From assembly GCA_947246475.1 (NCBI GenBank), contig CAMXSH010000001.1, positions 62,001 to 126,000 of the forward strand: a stretch of DNA of 64,000 bases. The letters run 5' to 3'. This DNA is from an uncultured Roseburia sp. Its GTDB lineage: Bacteria; Bacillota; Clostridia; Lachnospirales; Lachnospiraceae. Below the pieces are notes generated by a model. The model did not search any database. It worked only from the letters and a program-made list of their open reading frames with translations, and had not been told where the DNA came from. The position numbers and the translations under genes were made by a program. Below, one piece after another: positions 48,567 through 61,220 of this stretch; positions within the stretch are counted from its first letter, which is position 1, and every line of letters starts with the position of its first letter.

Positions 48567-49742
48567 ATGTATGATTTTTCGGAAAAGGATTTTGAAGATG
48601 AGAGAAAGATAAAAAAGAGACGCCGTTTCCGGGTGCTGGCTATTTCCATAGGAGTGGCACTGATTATTGGAATTGCGGCAATCGTTACCGTATCCTATTA
48701 TTACATGAACCGATCGTTTTCTGGATATGATGTGGTGGGTGAGACTGCCAGGACAGACAGCAACAATGTCACCTATCGTACTTTTCAGAATAAGCTTTTA
48801 AAGTACAGCCGAGATGGGATCTCCCTGCTGGACGGAAGCGGAAAGACATTGTGGAACGGCGGATATGAGATGGAGAATCCCCAGGTAGATATATGCGGGG
48901 ACTATGTGGCGGTGGCAGATATCGGTGCCAAGAAGTTTTATGTGTATAATGGCAGGGATTCAGGAGTTGATATGGAGATGACGTTTCCCATCGGAAGGCT
49001 GAAAGTGGCTGCCAATGGAAAAGTGGCGGTACTGCTTCATGATGAAGATTCGGATGTAATCAACATATATGATCCTTATAACACAGTAGAGCCATTGAAG
49101 GTAGAAGTGCCCACAAACGTTACGGACAATGGCTACCCCCTGGATTTTGATATATCTCCGGATGGTGACAGCCTGGTAGCGGCATATATGCTGACCAGCG
49201 GTGGTGTGGAAAACAAAGTCTGTTTTTATAACTTTACTGAAGTCGGTCAGGATCAGAATACTCTTGTAGGTGGAAAATCTTTTGAAAAGAACATGATTTC
49301 CTGTATCAGATTTGTCGCGGAGGACGAGGTTGCCATCTGCTATGAAAATGGCTTTTCTTTTTTTGAAAATATGAAGAAGCCGGAGATGATATTTGAAAAA
49401 AAATTTGAAAAAGAGATAAAAAGTCTGTCATATGATGAGGATAATTTATTAGTGCTTACGGGAAATCCTGGCAGCACAGAAAATCAGTCTGCACATCTGT
49501 TTTCTTTTCGGGGAAAGGAAGTGATGACTGAGAAGATTGGTTACAAGTATACAGATATTGTTATGGCAGATCAGGAGATTATTTTCACAGACGATCAAAG
49601 CTGTCATATATTAAGAAAGAACGGAAAAGAAAAGTTTTCTTTTGATTTTGGGAAAAAATATGAATACTTTTTTCCCGCACAGAGGGACAATCAGTACTTT
49701 CTTTTGGATGAGACAACGATTAAGAAAATAAAAATAGGCTGA
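48567..49742 (+). CDS. DUF5711-like single-TM beta-propeller-like protein
   Basis: N-terminal TM, extracytoplasmic propeller-like repeats; position next to cvpA. Confidence 0.7.
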   Translation: MYDFSEKDFEDERKIKKRRRFRVLAISIGVALIIGIAAIVTVSYYYMNRSFSGYDVVGETARTDSNNVTYRTFQNKLLKYSRDGISLLDGSGKTLWNGGYEMENPQVDICGDYVAVADIGAKKFYVYNGRDSGVDMEMTFPIGRLKVAANGKVAVLLHDEDSDVINIYDPYNTVEPLKVEVPTNVTDNGYPLDFDISPDGDSLVAAYMLTSGGVENKVCFYNFTEVGQDQNTLVGGKSFEKNMISCIRFVAEDEVAICYENGFSFFENMKKPEMIFEKKFEKEIKSLSYDEDNLLVLTGNPGSTENQSAHLFSFRGKEVMTEKIGYKYTDIVMADQEIIFTDDQSCHILRKNGKEKFSFDFGKKYEYFFPAQRDNQYFLLDETTIKKIKIG

Positions 49743-49774
49743 TCACTGTGGGGAATTGAAAGGAGAAAGGACTT

Positions 49775-50278
49775 ATGTCAGGAGATATGCAGGGACAGGT
49801 ACTGGAGATATTTTTATTCGTGGTCATACTTTGCTGTATTTTGATCGGATCTAACAAAGGATTACTTCTCAGCCTGTACAGTGTGGTTAAAAATCTGCTT
49901 ATTATCGCTGCGACTATCGGTATAGCTCCGGTTATCGCGAATAGGCTTCCCGATACAGTTACAGCGAAAGAAGGTATCGGATATATTTTAGCTCTCTTTG
50001 TGGCCATTATTGTCTTCAATATTGTTGGTAATCTGCTGCAGATCATTGGTGAAGCGCCAGTCCTTGGAGGGCTGAACAAGCTGGGAGGAGCATTTTTTGG
50101 CGTGATTACGGGATTTTTTGTTGTGTGGAGCATACTGGCTCTCCTGGGAGCACTACAAGAGTATGAATGGATCGGAGAGATCGTCAATGCAGCCAGAGAA
50201 AATGACCGGGTAATGTGGTTTCAGAACTGCAATCCGATTCCAAATTTCCTGAAAAGGTTTGATTTCCCAGTGATATAA
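49775..50278 (+). CDS. CvpA family membrane protein
   Basis: Small polytopic membrane protein with CvpA-like GSNKGLLLSLYSVVKNLLIIAATIGIAPVIANRL. Confidence 0.85.
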   Translation: MSGDMQGQVLEIFLFVVILCCILIGSNKGLLLSLYSVVKNLLIIAATIGIAPVIANRLPDTVTAKEGIGYILALFVAIIVFNIVGNLLQIIGEAPVLGGLNKLGGAFFGVITGFFVVWSILALLGALQEYEWIGEIVNAARENDRVMWFQNCNPIPNFLKRFDFPVI

Positions 50279-50303
50279 TGGAAATTTCATCATAAAACTA
50301 AAA

Positions 50304-50340
50304 AACACCCTTGACAAACGCGTGCAAGGGTGTTATCTTT
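50304..50340 (+). terminator. Hairpin terminator that also carries an embedded hrcA promoter
   Basis: AACACCCTTG ... CAAGGGTGTT + T-rich; TTGACA (50311)-N17-TATCTT (50334). Confidence 0.7.
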
Positions 50341-50354
50341 AATTTAGTCAATGA

Positions 50355-50381
50355 TTAGCACTCGATATTGTTGAGTGCTAA
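50355..50381. promoter_or_regulatory. CIRCE element (HrcA operator)
   Basis: TTAGCACTC-N9-GAGTGCTAA, perfect consensus. Confidence 0.98.
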
Positions 50382-50397
50382 CAAAGGAAGTGATTAC

Positions 50398-51426
50398 ATG
50401 GTATTGGATGAGCGGAAGCAGAAGATTCTGGAAGCCATCATCCATAATTACATGGAGAGCGGGGAACCAGTTGGTTCACGTACTGTTTCCAAGTATACGG
50501 ATCTGAATCTGAGTTCCGCGACGATTCGGAATGAGATGGCAGATCTGGAGGAAATGGGATATATTCTCCAGCCCCATACTTCAGCGGGAAGGATTCCTTC
50601 TGATAAGGCATATCGTCTGTATGTAGACACAGTTCTCAAAAATAAAGAAAAAGAAGTAGACGATATGAAAGGAGTGCTGATCGAGAAGGCGGATAAGATT
50701 GATCTGCTTTTGAAACAGGTGGCGAAGCTGCTTGCCGAGAATACGAATTATACGACCATGGTTTCCAAACCGAGATATGAGCATAAGAAGATTAAATTTA
50801 TTCAGCTGAATCAAATATCGGATGTACAGCTTCTTGTCATTGTTGTTCTGGATAATAACCATGTAAATAACAAGTTTATTGATCTGGCATACCCGATTGA
50901 TGATAATATAGTCTCGCAGTTGAATTTCCTCATAAATGCGGCTTTAAATGGTCTGGATGTGACAGAGATCAATCTGGCGATCATGCAGGATATCAAAGAG
51001 AAGGCAGGCGAATACGGAGATCTTGCTTCCAGCATTCTCGACTGCATTGGAGAGGCGCTGAAGGATGAGGAAACATCAGAGATTTATACATCTGGCGCTA
51101 CTAATATTTTAAAATATCCTGAACTTAGTGATAAAGAGAAGATGGTAGAATTATTATCCACTTTTGAGGAAAAACAGAGACTGGAAGCGTGGGTAAACGA
51201 TGAGGCAGATCCGGAAGAGCATGGGATTCAGGTATATATTGGCGACGAGTCTCCGGTAGAAGCCATGAAAAACTGTTCTGTTGTGACCGCTACTTATAAG
51301 ATTAAAGAAGGCGTTTATGGGAAAATAGGAATTGTTGGACCAAAGCGTATGGATTATGAGAAAGTGGTTGGAACTCTGGAAAACTGTATGCAGCAGCTGG
51401 ATGATATTTTTAAATCCAAGGAATGA
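50398..51426 (+). CDS. hrcA: Heat-inducible transcription repressor HrcA
   Basis: LDERKQKILEAIIHNYMESGEPVGSRTVSKYTDLNLSSATIRNEMADLEEMGYI. Confidence 0.97.
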   Translation: MVLDERKQKILEAIIHNYMESGEPVGSRTVSKYTDLNLSSATIRNEMADLEEMGYILQPHTSAGRIPSDKAYRLYVDTVLKNKEKEVDDMKGVLIEKADKIDLLLKQVAKLLAENTNYTTMVSKPRYEHKKIKFIQLNQISDVQLLVIVVLDNNHVNNKFIDLAYPIDDNIVSQLNFLINAALNGLDVTEINLAIMQDIKEKAGEYGDLASSILDCIGEALKDEETSEIYTSGATNILKYPELSDKEKMVELLSTFEEKQRLEAWVNDEADPEEHGIQVYIGDESPVEAMKNCSVVTATYKIKEGVYGKIGIVGPKRMDYEKVVGTLENCMQQLDDIFKSKE

Positions 51427-52073
51427 TAGGTGGAAAGGCGGTAGAGAACGTGGCAGAGGAAAAGATAAACGAGCAGATTGACAATGAGAACGATGCAGAG
51501 GAGATTTCTGCGGAAGAAAAGTCAGAAGATATCCAGGAGGAAGAGAACATGGCTTCTGGTGAAGAGGTGACGCCGGAATCAGAGGAGAAAAAGGATTCCA
51601 AGGCGGGAGCAAAAGAAAAAAAGAAAAAGAGAAAAGATAAAAAAGATGAAAAGATCGAGGAATTAAATGACAGGCTTTTGCGCAACATGGCAGAGTTTGA
51701 GAATTTCAGGAACCGCTCGGAGAAGGAAAAGACATTGATGTTTGAAATTGGCGCCAAATCCGTTGTTGAAAAGATTCTTCCCGTAGTGGATAATTTTGAA
51801 CGGGGGCTGGGGGCAGTTACCGAAGAGGAAAAAGAGAATGCTTTTGTGAAGGGCATGGAAGCGGTGTATAAACAGTTTTCCACAGTGCTTGAAGAGATTG
51901 GGGTTGTCCCCATCGAAGCAGTGGGAAAAGAATTTGATCCAAATCTCCACAATGCAGTGATGCATGACGAGGATGATTCCATGGAGGCTAACATTATTTC
52001 TGAAGAATTCCAGAAAGGATATATGTATAAGGACAGCGTGGTTAGACATTCCATGGTGAAAGTGGTCAATTAG
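51423..52073 (+). CDS. grpE: Nucleotide exchange factor GrpE
   Basis: Acidic N-terminus then LLRNMAEFENFRNRSEKEK...VVDNFERGLGA; ATGA overlap with hrcA; start could be internal. Confidence 0.95.
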   Translation: MIGGKAVENVAEEKINEQIDNENDAEEISAEEKSEDIQEEENMASGEEVTPESEEKKDSKAGAKEKKKKRKDKKDEKIEELNDRLLRNMAEFENFRNRSEKEKTLMFEIGAKSVVEKILPVVDNFERGLGAVTEEEKENAFVKGMEAVYKQFSTVLEEIGVVPIEAVGKEFDPNLHNAVMHDEDDSMEANIISEEFQKGYMYKDSVVRHSMVKVVN

Positions 52074-54017
<1,944 letters not shown>

Positions 54018-54097
54018 AATTGGGCTGATAATATTGAACTGGGGCTCGTGCTGTTGTATTGGCACGAGTCAAAGTTCGTTGTTATGGAGGAGAGAAA

Positions 54098-55201
54098 ATG
54101 GCTGAGAAACGTGATTATTACGAAGTGCTGGGTGTCGACCGAAATGCAGGCGACAGTGAATTAAAGAGTGCTTATCGTAAACTGGCGAAAAAATATCATC
54201 CTGATACAAATCCAGGGAATGCCGAAGCTGAGGCGAAGTTTAAGGAGGCTTCAGAGGCATATGCAGTACTGAGTGATTCAGAAAAGAGACGGCAGTATGA
54301 TCAGTTTGGGCATGCGGCTTTTGAAAATGGCGGGGGAGCTGGTGGATTTGACTTTTCCGGTATGGATATGGGAGATATCTTTGGAGATATCTTTGGGGAT
54401 TTCTTTGGTGGTGGAAGACGCCGTGATCCCAATGCACCTGTCAGGGGAGCCAATCTCCGCGCCCAGGTCAGGATTACTCTGGAAGAAGCATGTTTTGGTG
54501 TAGATAAGGAACTGGAGCTGAATTTGAAAGATGAGTGTAACACTTGTCACGGCACTGGGGCTAAGCCAGGGACAACACCAGAGACCTGTGCTACCTGCGG
54601 AGGTAAGGGACAGGTGGTTACAACGCAGAAATCCCTGTTTGGTATGGTACAGAATGTGACGACATGTCCCCATTGTCATGGTTCTGGAAAGGTGATCAAA
54701 GATAAATGCGGCGAATGTCATGGCACTGGCTACACATCAAGCCGTAAGAAAATTCAGGTATCGATACCGGCAGGCATCGATCATGGCCAGAGCGTCCGTA
54801 TTCGAGGAAAGGGGGAGCCTGGGACCAATGGTGGTGCAAGAGGAGATTTGCTGGTAGAAGTTTTTGTAGAGCGCAATCCAGACTTTGAGAGACGCGATTA
54901 TGATATTTTCTCTACCGCAAAGATATCCTATCCTAAGGCAGTGCTCGGAGGAGAGATCGTCGTAAAGACTATCGATGGTGAAGTGGCTTATACTGTGAAA
55001 GCAGGAACCCAGAATGGAACAAGGGTAAGGCTGAGAGGTAAGGGTGTTCCTTCTCTCAGGAACAAGAAGCTTCGTGGGAACCATTATGTAGATATTGTGG
55101 TTGATGTTCCTACGACGGTAAGCAAGGAGCAGAAGAAACTGTTACAGCAGCTGGAGGACAGTTTCAATGAAAAGGATGGGAAAAAGCATAAGAGGCGCTG
55201 A
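54098..55201 (+). CDS. dnaJ: Molecular chaperone DnaJ
   Basis: J-domain with HPD ([10 protein letters not shown]), G/F region, four CxxCxGxG zinc motifs. Confidence 0.99.
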   Translation: MAEKRDYYEVLGVDRNAGDSELKSAYRKLAKKYHPDTNPGNAEAEAKFKEASEAYAVLSDSEKRRQYDQFGHAAFENGGGAGGFDFSGMDMGDIFGDIFGDFFGGGRRRDPNAPVRGANLRAQVRITLEEACFGVDKELELNLKDECNTCHGTGAKPGTTPETCATCGGKGQVVTTQKSLFGMVQNVTTCPHCHGSGKVIKDKCGECHGTGYTSSRKKIQVSIPAGIDHGQSVRIRGKGEPGTNGGARGDLLVEVFVERNPDFERRDYDIFSTAKISYPKAVLGGEIVVKTIDGEVAYTVKAGTQNGTRVRLRGKGVPSLRNKKLRGNHYVDIVVDVPTTVSKEQKKLLQQLEDSFNEKDGKKHKRR

Positions 55202-55267
55202 ATATGATGATAAGATAATATCGTCGCCTTGGAAGAAAACAGAGCATAGTTCAATGGCGCGAATGTG

Positions 55268-55312
55268 AACCGTGTATCTGCTGTGAGAGATCAGCAGATA
55301 CACGGTTTTTTA
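55268..55312 (+). terminator. Intrinsic terminator of hrcA-dnaJ operon
   Basis: AACCGTGTATCTGCTG ... CAGCAGATACACGGTTTTTT. Confidence 0.9.
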
Positions 55313-55380
55313 TCTGAAGGAACCAAGTTGATTCTTGAAGAGGTTGCGCCTTTCTCAGTAGCACCCTTTTACATAAAAAA

Positions 55381-55406
55381 CAGGCATCTTCCGGAGAAGA
55401 TGCCTG
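55381..55406 (-). terminator. Intrinsic terminator
   Basis: CAGGCATCTTC-CGGA-GAAGATGCCTG, A-rich on the plus strand (T tract on minus). Confidence 0.8.
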
Positions 55407-55427
55407 TAAAAATTCAATCATAGGAAA

Positions 55428-56357
55428 TTATGCTACAGTAAATCTAGCTTTCAGTACTGTAATTTCATCGCCTACCTGATAAGGACAGTTGTCTTTCAGG
55501 TTCGGGATGTAGAACATGATTGGGTAGTTGATATTGGTATCAGGATCCTTGTCGCCGTTCATAGCGTTCTTAGGAATGGTGTAGCTGAAGGAGTATGTAT
55601 AGGTTTTACCCTTTTTGATCTTAGCTTCTTTAACTACGGCACCTTTATGCTCTTTGTTCTTCTTTACAGAAGCAAGGCTCCATTTCTGACCTGCTTTCTT
55701 TGCAATCTGAGCACGAAGCTTAGAATCGATTACATGGTAAGCAAATGGATAAGAAGCAGCTCCACCAGATGTGTAGTTGAAACAGAAGCCGAGCTCAGCA
55801 AGGTCATTCTTACCAGAGTTCTTAACTTGTACAGTGATGTTGATCTTCTTTCCTCTGAAGTCTTTTCCGCCGTTTGCTGGATCATAGAATACAGCACGGC
55901 AGAGCCACATACTGAAACTGTCATACTTAAAAGTACTGTAAGGACATTTTACTGGCGGTGCAAAAGATTCGCCGGTCTCAGAATTGGAACCAGTTTCTTT
56001 TGCAAGATCATAAATAACAGTACCAGATTTAGCAGCTTTTACTGTTACTTTACATGTAAGTTTCTGGCTCCCTACTTTAGCTGTAATTGTACAGCTTCCT
56101 GCTCCTGTTGCTGAAACAGTAGCGGATTTCCCTTTTCCCTTAACATTAGCTACCTGCTTATTGCTGGTTGACCATTTTGCTTTAGCGCCTGCTTTAAGTT
56201 TAGCATCTTTTCCACCTACTGTAAGAGTAAGTTTCTTCTTGTTCAACTTAGCAGCTGCGGAAGCTTCTGGTGCAGAAACGCTTGCGCAAGATACAGCTAC
56301 AGCCATGATCAATGTTCCTGCTACGATTTTCTTTGAAACTTTTGAGAACATAAACAT
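55428..56357 (-). CDS. Secreted protein: Ig-like N-terminal module plus unrecognised beta-rich domain
   Basis: Signal peptide; KLNKKKLTLTVGGKDAKLKAGAKAKWSTSNKQVANVKGKGKSATV (BIG2-like). Confidence 0.75.
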   Translation of the reverse strand: MFMFSKVSKKIVAGTLIMAVAVSCASVSAPEASAAAKLNKKKLTLTVGGKDAKLKAGAKAKWSTSNKQVANVKGKGKSATVSATGAGSCTITAKVGSQKLTCKVTVKAAKSGTVIYDLAKETGSNSETGESFAPPVKCPYSTFKYDSFSMWLCRAVFYDPANGGKDFRGKKINITVQVKNSGKNDLAELGFCFNYTSGGAASYPFAYHVIDSKLRAQIAKKAGQKWSLASVKKNKEHKGAVVKEAKIKKGKTYTYSFSYTIPKNAMNGDKDPDTNINYPIMFYIPNLKDNCPYQVGDEITVLKARFTVA

Positions 56358-56485
56358 TCTTCCTCCTTTTTAATTTGCTTCCATATTTGTGAAAAATCAC
56401 TAATAGGCAAAGCGATATTGTGAAGACATTATAACATTTTCATAAGGGGAATGCAAGTACTAATGGAAAATTAATATGGGAATTT

Positions 56486-57076
56486 TTACTTTTTCTTATG
56501 AAATAAGTGCTTCTTTTTTCCCTTATTTTTTTCATTCACTTTAGCTACTGCAGCTTCTTGTCTCGCCTTCTGAAAATTTCTTATGGTCTCGTCCAGCTGT
56601 TTAAACCGGGCTTCATCTGACTCTTCACGCTGTCTGACCAGATAGTCGATCTCTTTGCGTACATCATCAGAAACCCGTGAGCTGATATGATCGCTTAGCT
56701 CCCTTGAATTTTCACTCATGGCATCTTTTATGATATTAGTAAGTATAGACTTAAATTGTGTCATTTTGTCGCCATGTGGTGCATCTTCATTAGTTTTTAT
56801 TCCGCTTTGTCCGGAGGGACTGACTGCTGTGTCAGAGGCTTGTCCTGAAGATGGAATCTGGCTTTTGATATCTTTGAGAGAGATATGATTAGCTTTGAGA
56901 TTTTGTATGGATTTAAAGATCTTCAGGTCATCGTCTGTATATATGCGGTGTCCCATGGAGTTGCGGGGAATGTTAAGGCAAAGCTCATCCTCCCAGTAGC
57001 GTAATACATGGGGTTCCACGTTCATGAGCTTGGCGGCTTCCGATATGGAGTAGCATAACTGTACTGGTTCTTTCAT
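56486..57076 (-). CDS. MerR-family transcriptional regulator
   Basis: YSISEAAKLMNVEPHVLRYWEDELCLNIPRNSMGHRIYTDDDLKIFKSIQ. Confidence 0.9.
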   Translation of the reverse strand: MKEPVQLCYSISEAAKLMNVEPHVLRYWEDELCLNIPRNSMGHRIYTDDDLKIFKSIQNLKANHISLKDIKSQIPSSGQASDTAVSPSGQSGIKTNEDAPHGDKMTQFKSILTNIIKDAMSENSRELSDHISSRVSDDVRKEIDYLVRQREESDEARFKQLDETIRNFQKARQEAAVAKVNEKNKGKKKHLFHKKK

Positions 57077-57214
57077 AAAATAAAATCAGTCCTTTCCTTA
57101 ATGTTCTATTTAAGTATAGCATTAAGGATAAGGACTTCAAGTAGTGGTGCGCATATTTTGCAAGATTCGTACGACAGCTCTCGCCGTTATGTGACAAAAA
57201 AAGAAATAAAAATG

Positions 57215-58552
57215 CTAATTTGTCTCCAGGTTGGCAAATTTCGTGTATTCTGCCAGCCATTTTAGTTTAATGGTACAGGTGGGACCATTTCGCTGTTTGC
57301 CAATAATGATCTCCGTTACCCCTTTTTCTTCGGAATCTTTGTGGTAATATTCATCCCGATAAATAAACATGACAACATCGGCGTCCTGTTCAATGGCTCC
57401 GGATTCACGGAGATCAGAAAGCATGGGACGTTTGTCTTCCCGGCTCTCTACCGCCCGGCTCAGCTGGGAGAGGGCGATAACAGGACAGTCAATCTCTCTT
57501 GCCAGTGCCTTGAGAGAACGGGAAATATCAGAAATCTCCTGCTGACGGGACTCGTTTTTCCGGCTTCCTGAGCCTGACATCAGCTGCAGGTAGTCGATGA
57601 TTACCAGTCCGAGATTGTTTTCCAGCTTTAGTTTTCGACATTTTGAGCGCAGCTGCGCAATGCTGATACCAGGTGTATCATCGATAATAAGGGGGGATTC
57701 TCCGAGGAGGATCGTACTTTCTGTAAGTTTTCCCCACTCCTCATCTGCAAGGTTTCCCACGCGGATGTGCTGGGAGTCTACTTTTGAATTCATGGATATC
57801 AGTCTTTTTGCCAGCTGGACCCGTGACATCTCCAGGCTGAAGATAGCAGTGGAAATGTTGTTTTTTATGGCAACGGTCTCTGCGATATTCAGGACAAATG
57901 CTGTCTTGCCCATGGAAGGGCGGGCAGCGATCAGTATAAGATCGGATTTCTGTAATCCGGCAGTCCTGGCATCCAGATCATAAAAACCTGTGGATATGCC
58001 GGTCACGGCGCCCACCGTTTTGGCGGCATTCTGAATGCTTTCAAGAGTCTCCAGTGCCACCTGGCGAATGGGAACAAAATCACTGGTAGAACGGTTTTGT
58101 ACAACGTCAAAAATCTGCTTTTCCGTCTGTTCGAGAAGCTGATCCAGGTTTTCCGAATCCTGATAACATTCATTGGCGATGGATTCAGATACCCGTATCA
58201 GCCTTCTTAGAACAGCTTTTTCTTTCACGATATCTGCATAATACTTAATATTGGCAGAGGTGGGGACAGAGGAAATGATACCGCTGATAAATTCGACACT
58301 GCACAGTTCAGCGGGGACTTCCTGTTCCTTTAATTTATTCTGCAGGGTAACCAGATCTGCCGGTCTGCCCTCCTGATACAGAGCAATCATGGCATTGTAC
58401 AGAGTTTTGAATTGAGGATTATAGAAATCCTCCGCCACTAAGATCTCGGAGGCGGTGATGATCGCCTCCTGATCCAGAAGCACGGCTCCGATCACAGATT
58501 GTTCTGCCTCTGTGCTGTGGGGAAGGATTCGTTTGATCATTTGTTCTTCCAT
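57215..58552 (-). CDS. dnaB: Replicative DNA helicase DnaB
   Basis: LPHSTEAEQSVIGAVLLD; ARPSMGKTAFVLNIAE; DYLQLMSG; SQLSRAVESREDKRPMLSDLRESGAIEQDADVVMFIYRD. Confidence 0.98.
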   Translation of the reverse strand: MEEQMIKRILPHSTEAEQSVIGAVLLDQEAIITASEILVAEDFYNPQFKTLYNAMIALYQEGRPADLVTLQNKLKEQEVPAELCSVEFISGIISSVPTSANIKYYADIVKEKAVLRRLIRVSESIANECYQDSENLDQLLEQTEKQIFDVVQNRSTSDFVPIRQVALETLESIQNAAKTVGAVTGISTGFYDLDARTAGLQKSDLILIAARPSMGKTAFVLNIAETVAIKNNISTAIFSLEMSRVQLAKRLISMNSKVDSQHIRVGNLADEEWGKLTESTILLGESPLIIDDTPGISIAQLRSKCRKLKLENNLGLVIIDYLQLMSGSGSRKNESRQQEISDISRSLKALAREIDCPVIALSQLSRAVESREDKRPMLSDLRESGAIEQDADVVMFIYRDEYYHKDSEEKGVTEIIIGKQRNGPTCTIKLKWLAEYTKFANLETN

Positions 58553-58559
58553 GATGGTC

Positions 58560-59006
58560 TCATTTCTCTTTTACGATTACTTTTAATTCTGCTGTTACCT
58601 TAGGATGCAGCTTTACTGGAACTGTAAAACTACCTACACTTTTAATAGGTTCTGCTAGATTCATTTTCTTTTTATCCAGATCATAGCCAAGCTGGTCCTT
58701 TGCGGCTGCGGAAATTTCTTTTGTGGAGACGGAACCGAAAGCACGTCCGTCCGAACCGGCCTTTATGGAAAGGGTTACCGATTTGCCGGAAAGCTCTTCT
58801 GCAAGTGCTTTTGCCTTTTCCAGATTCTCGGCAGCGATCTTTTCATCATTCTGCTTCTGCAGTTTCAGGTCATTTAGTGCCTTTGGGGTGGCTTCCAGAC
58901 CAAGATTTTTCTTGAAAATAAAGTTTCTGGCATAACCATCGCTCACATTTACAACTTCACCCTTTTTACCAAGGGATTTTACATCTTCTAAAAGTATTAC
59001 TTTCAT
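58560..59006 (-). CDS. rplI: 50S ribosomal protein L9
   Basis: [40 protein letters not shown]. Confidence 0.99.
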   Translation of the reverse strand: MKVILLEDVKSLGKKGEVVNVSDGYARNFIFKKNLGLEATPKALNDLKLQKQNDEKIAAENLEKAKALAEELSGKSVTLSIKAGSDGRAFGSVSTKEISAAAKDQLGYDLDKKKMNLAEPIKSVGSFTVPVKLHPKVTAELKVIVKEK

Positions 59007-61057
59007 TGGATTTCACCTTCTTCTTTCATTTTAGTCAGTACATCCAGGATCACAGTCCTGCCCTCCTGAAGGGTACGTCCCTCCAGCTGCGCGCCGGCGC
59101 TGGTGATATGCCCGCCGCCGCCAAGTTTCTCCATGACAACCTGTACATTAAGTTCGTCGATGGAACGGGCGCTGATATATATTTTTCCTTCAAATTCTGT
59201 CAGGACAAAAGACGCTTTGATACCGTCGATATCGAGAAGCTCGTTGGCAATTTTCGCCCCGACAATTGTCGGAGATTCACACTGGTTCGCGTTACAGAGT
59301 GCGACAGCATAGCTGTTCATGAATATTTCTGTGTTCTGGATCGCCTCTGCTTTCACCTTATATTCATCCAAGTCGGCGCGGAAGAGTTTGCGGATCCTTG
59401 TGATATCTGCTCCGGAGCGGCGCAGGAATGCTACTGCTTCAAAGGTTCTCACGCCAGGTTTGTTCATGAAATTATTTGTGTCCACCATGATACCCGAATA
59501 TAACACATCTGCTTCATAGGATTTGAGTCTAACTTCTTCCCCTACATACTGAAGGATTTCTGCTACCATCTCACAGGTAGAGGAAGCAAAGGGTTCGACA
59601 TAGGACAGGGTGGGGTTTTCAAAGGATTCGCCTGCCTGACGGTGGTGGTCGAAAACTACCAGGGAGGAGGCGAGATTTACCAGTTCTGGTTCATCTGTAT
59701 AAGATGGAACATTTACGTCTACGATTACCAGAAGTGTTCCATTGGTCATCAGTCCTCTGGCGCTGTCCCCAGTGATAAACAGATCGTCATCGTAATCCCC
59801 GTTCTTCATCAGCATTGTGAGGACAGGACGAAGGGAAGACGTCACTTTATTTGTGACAATATGAGCCTTTTTACCGAGTGCATTGGCAATGCGGTAAATA
59901 CCGATGGCGCTTCCCATGGCATCCACGTCCGGAAGCTGATGTCCCATAATGATGACCTGTTCTGCTGCTTCTATGGATTCCCGGAGTGCATGAGCCTTGA
60001 CCCTTGCTTTGACCCGGGTATTTTTTTCTTTTTGGATACTTTTGCCGCCATAGTAGAGAATGTTATCTTTTGTTTTTATAACAACCTGATCCCCGCCTCT
60101 GGCAAGAGCCAGGTCAATGGCGCTGCGGGAGTATTCCTGGCGCTTCTTGTAAGTGTCTGCCTGAATGCCGATTCCCATGCTTATAGTGATGGATACATCA
60201 TCTCCTACATTAACGTTCCTGATCTCATCCAAAAGAGAGAATTTATCATTTTGAAGTTCTGACAGGTATTTGTGGCGGAAAAGGAAAATATATTTGTCCT
60301 TTTCCAGTTTCTTTGTAATGGCATCAATCCGCAGCATATATTTATTGATCTTACGGTCGATCAGTGCCACTAAAAGGGCGCGGCGGACTTCATCCACCGG
60401 CTCCAGGGATTCATCGTAATTATCGATATACAGCAGTCCCACATCCAGCCGCTGTTCATTATTTTCCTTCATGTAGCGGATGATCTCAGTCTCATCAAAA
60501 ATGTAAAAAACAAAGAAGTTGTCTCCCAGCCCCATGGTAGCGGAATCTTCCGCAATATTTTGTGTGGTATCAGTGACATTTACTTTTTGGATCACCGCCT
60601 TAAAATATTTTTCTTCTGTATGAAAATGAATCTCTGAGTTTTCTGTGGTACTTTTAGGAAAGGTGTCAACGGTAAGATTAGAGATGACAGAATCGATCGC
60701 AAATCGTTTTTTGGCACCTTCCGGGTAAAAAGTAGAAAGAAAACTTCTGTTACACCAAAGACAGGAACCGGCCCAGTCAGTGATCACAAGGGGAATCGCC
60801 AGATCCCCAGCCAGCCGCTCGGCGGTCTGGTTAAAGCGAACGGCATACTGTACGATATCCCGAAGAAGTTCCCGGCGCTTAAAGTAAAATAACAAAAAAG
60901 CTAATATAATATAAAGAAGAACATATCCGGTCATAAGAGCACCGGCTTTTATGCTCATCGTGTAGATATGAATGTTCATGGCGAGCAGCAGTGGTGAAAG
61001 AAGCAGCGGCCATCTCAGGTAGGAACGCAGTGTCCCCTGAATTCTATTTCCCTTCAA
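59003..61057 (-). CDS. gdpP: DHH-family c-di-AMP phosphodiesterase GdpP
   Basis: Two TMs, PAS, degenerate GGDEF, DHH domain ([25 protein letters not shown]), DHHA1 ([12 protein letters not shown]). Confidence 0.96.
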   Translation of the reverse strand: MKGNRIQGTLRSYLRWPLLLSPLLLAMNIHIYTMSIKAGALMTGYVLLYIILAFLLFYFKRRELLRDIVQYAVRFNQTAERLAGDLAIPLVITDWAGSCLWCNRSFLSTFYPEGAKKRFAIDSVISNLTVDTFPKSTTENSEIHFHTEEKYFKAVIQKVNVTDTTQNIAEDSATMGLGDNFFVFYIFDETEIIRYMKENNEQRLDVGLLYIDNYDESLEPVDEVRRALLVALIDRKINKYMLRIDAITKKLEKDKYIFLFRHKYLSELQNDKFSLLDEIRNVNVGDDVSITISMGIGIQADTYKKRQEYSRSAIDLALARGGDQVVIKTKDNILYYGGKSIQKEKNTRVKARVKAHALRESIEAAEQVIIMGHQLPDVDAMGSAIGIYRIANALGKKAHIVTNKVTSSLRPVLTMLMKNGDYDDDLFITGDSARGLMTNGTLLVIVDVNVPSYTDEPELVNLASSLVVFDHHRQAGESFENPTLSYVEPFASSTCEMVAEILQYVGEEVRLKSYEADVLYSGIMVDTNNFMNKPGVRTFEAVAFLRRSGADITRIRKLFRADLDEYKVKAEAIQNTEIFMNSYAVALCNANQCESPTIVGAKIANELLDIDGIKASFVLTEFEGKIYISARSIDELNVQVVMEKLGGGGHITSAGAQLEGRTLQEGRTVILDVLTKMKEEGEIQ

Positions 61058-61220
61058 TCATTTCCCTCCATTCCCATTTTTGAATATATAAAGTCATTAT
61101 ACCATCATTTATAGCAAAAGGAAAGAAAAATAAATAAGCCAAAGAATAAAAAATACCACTGCCCATACCTGTTTTTGGTACGCAGTGGTATTTTTATATA
61201 AAAATTAGTTGAAAGAGTTT

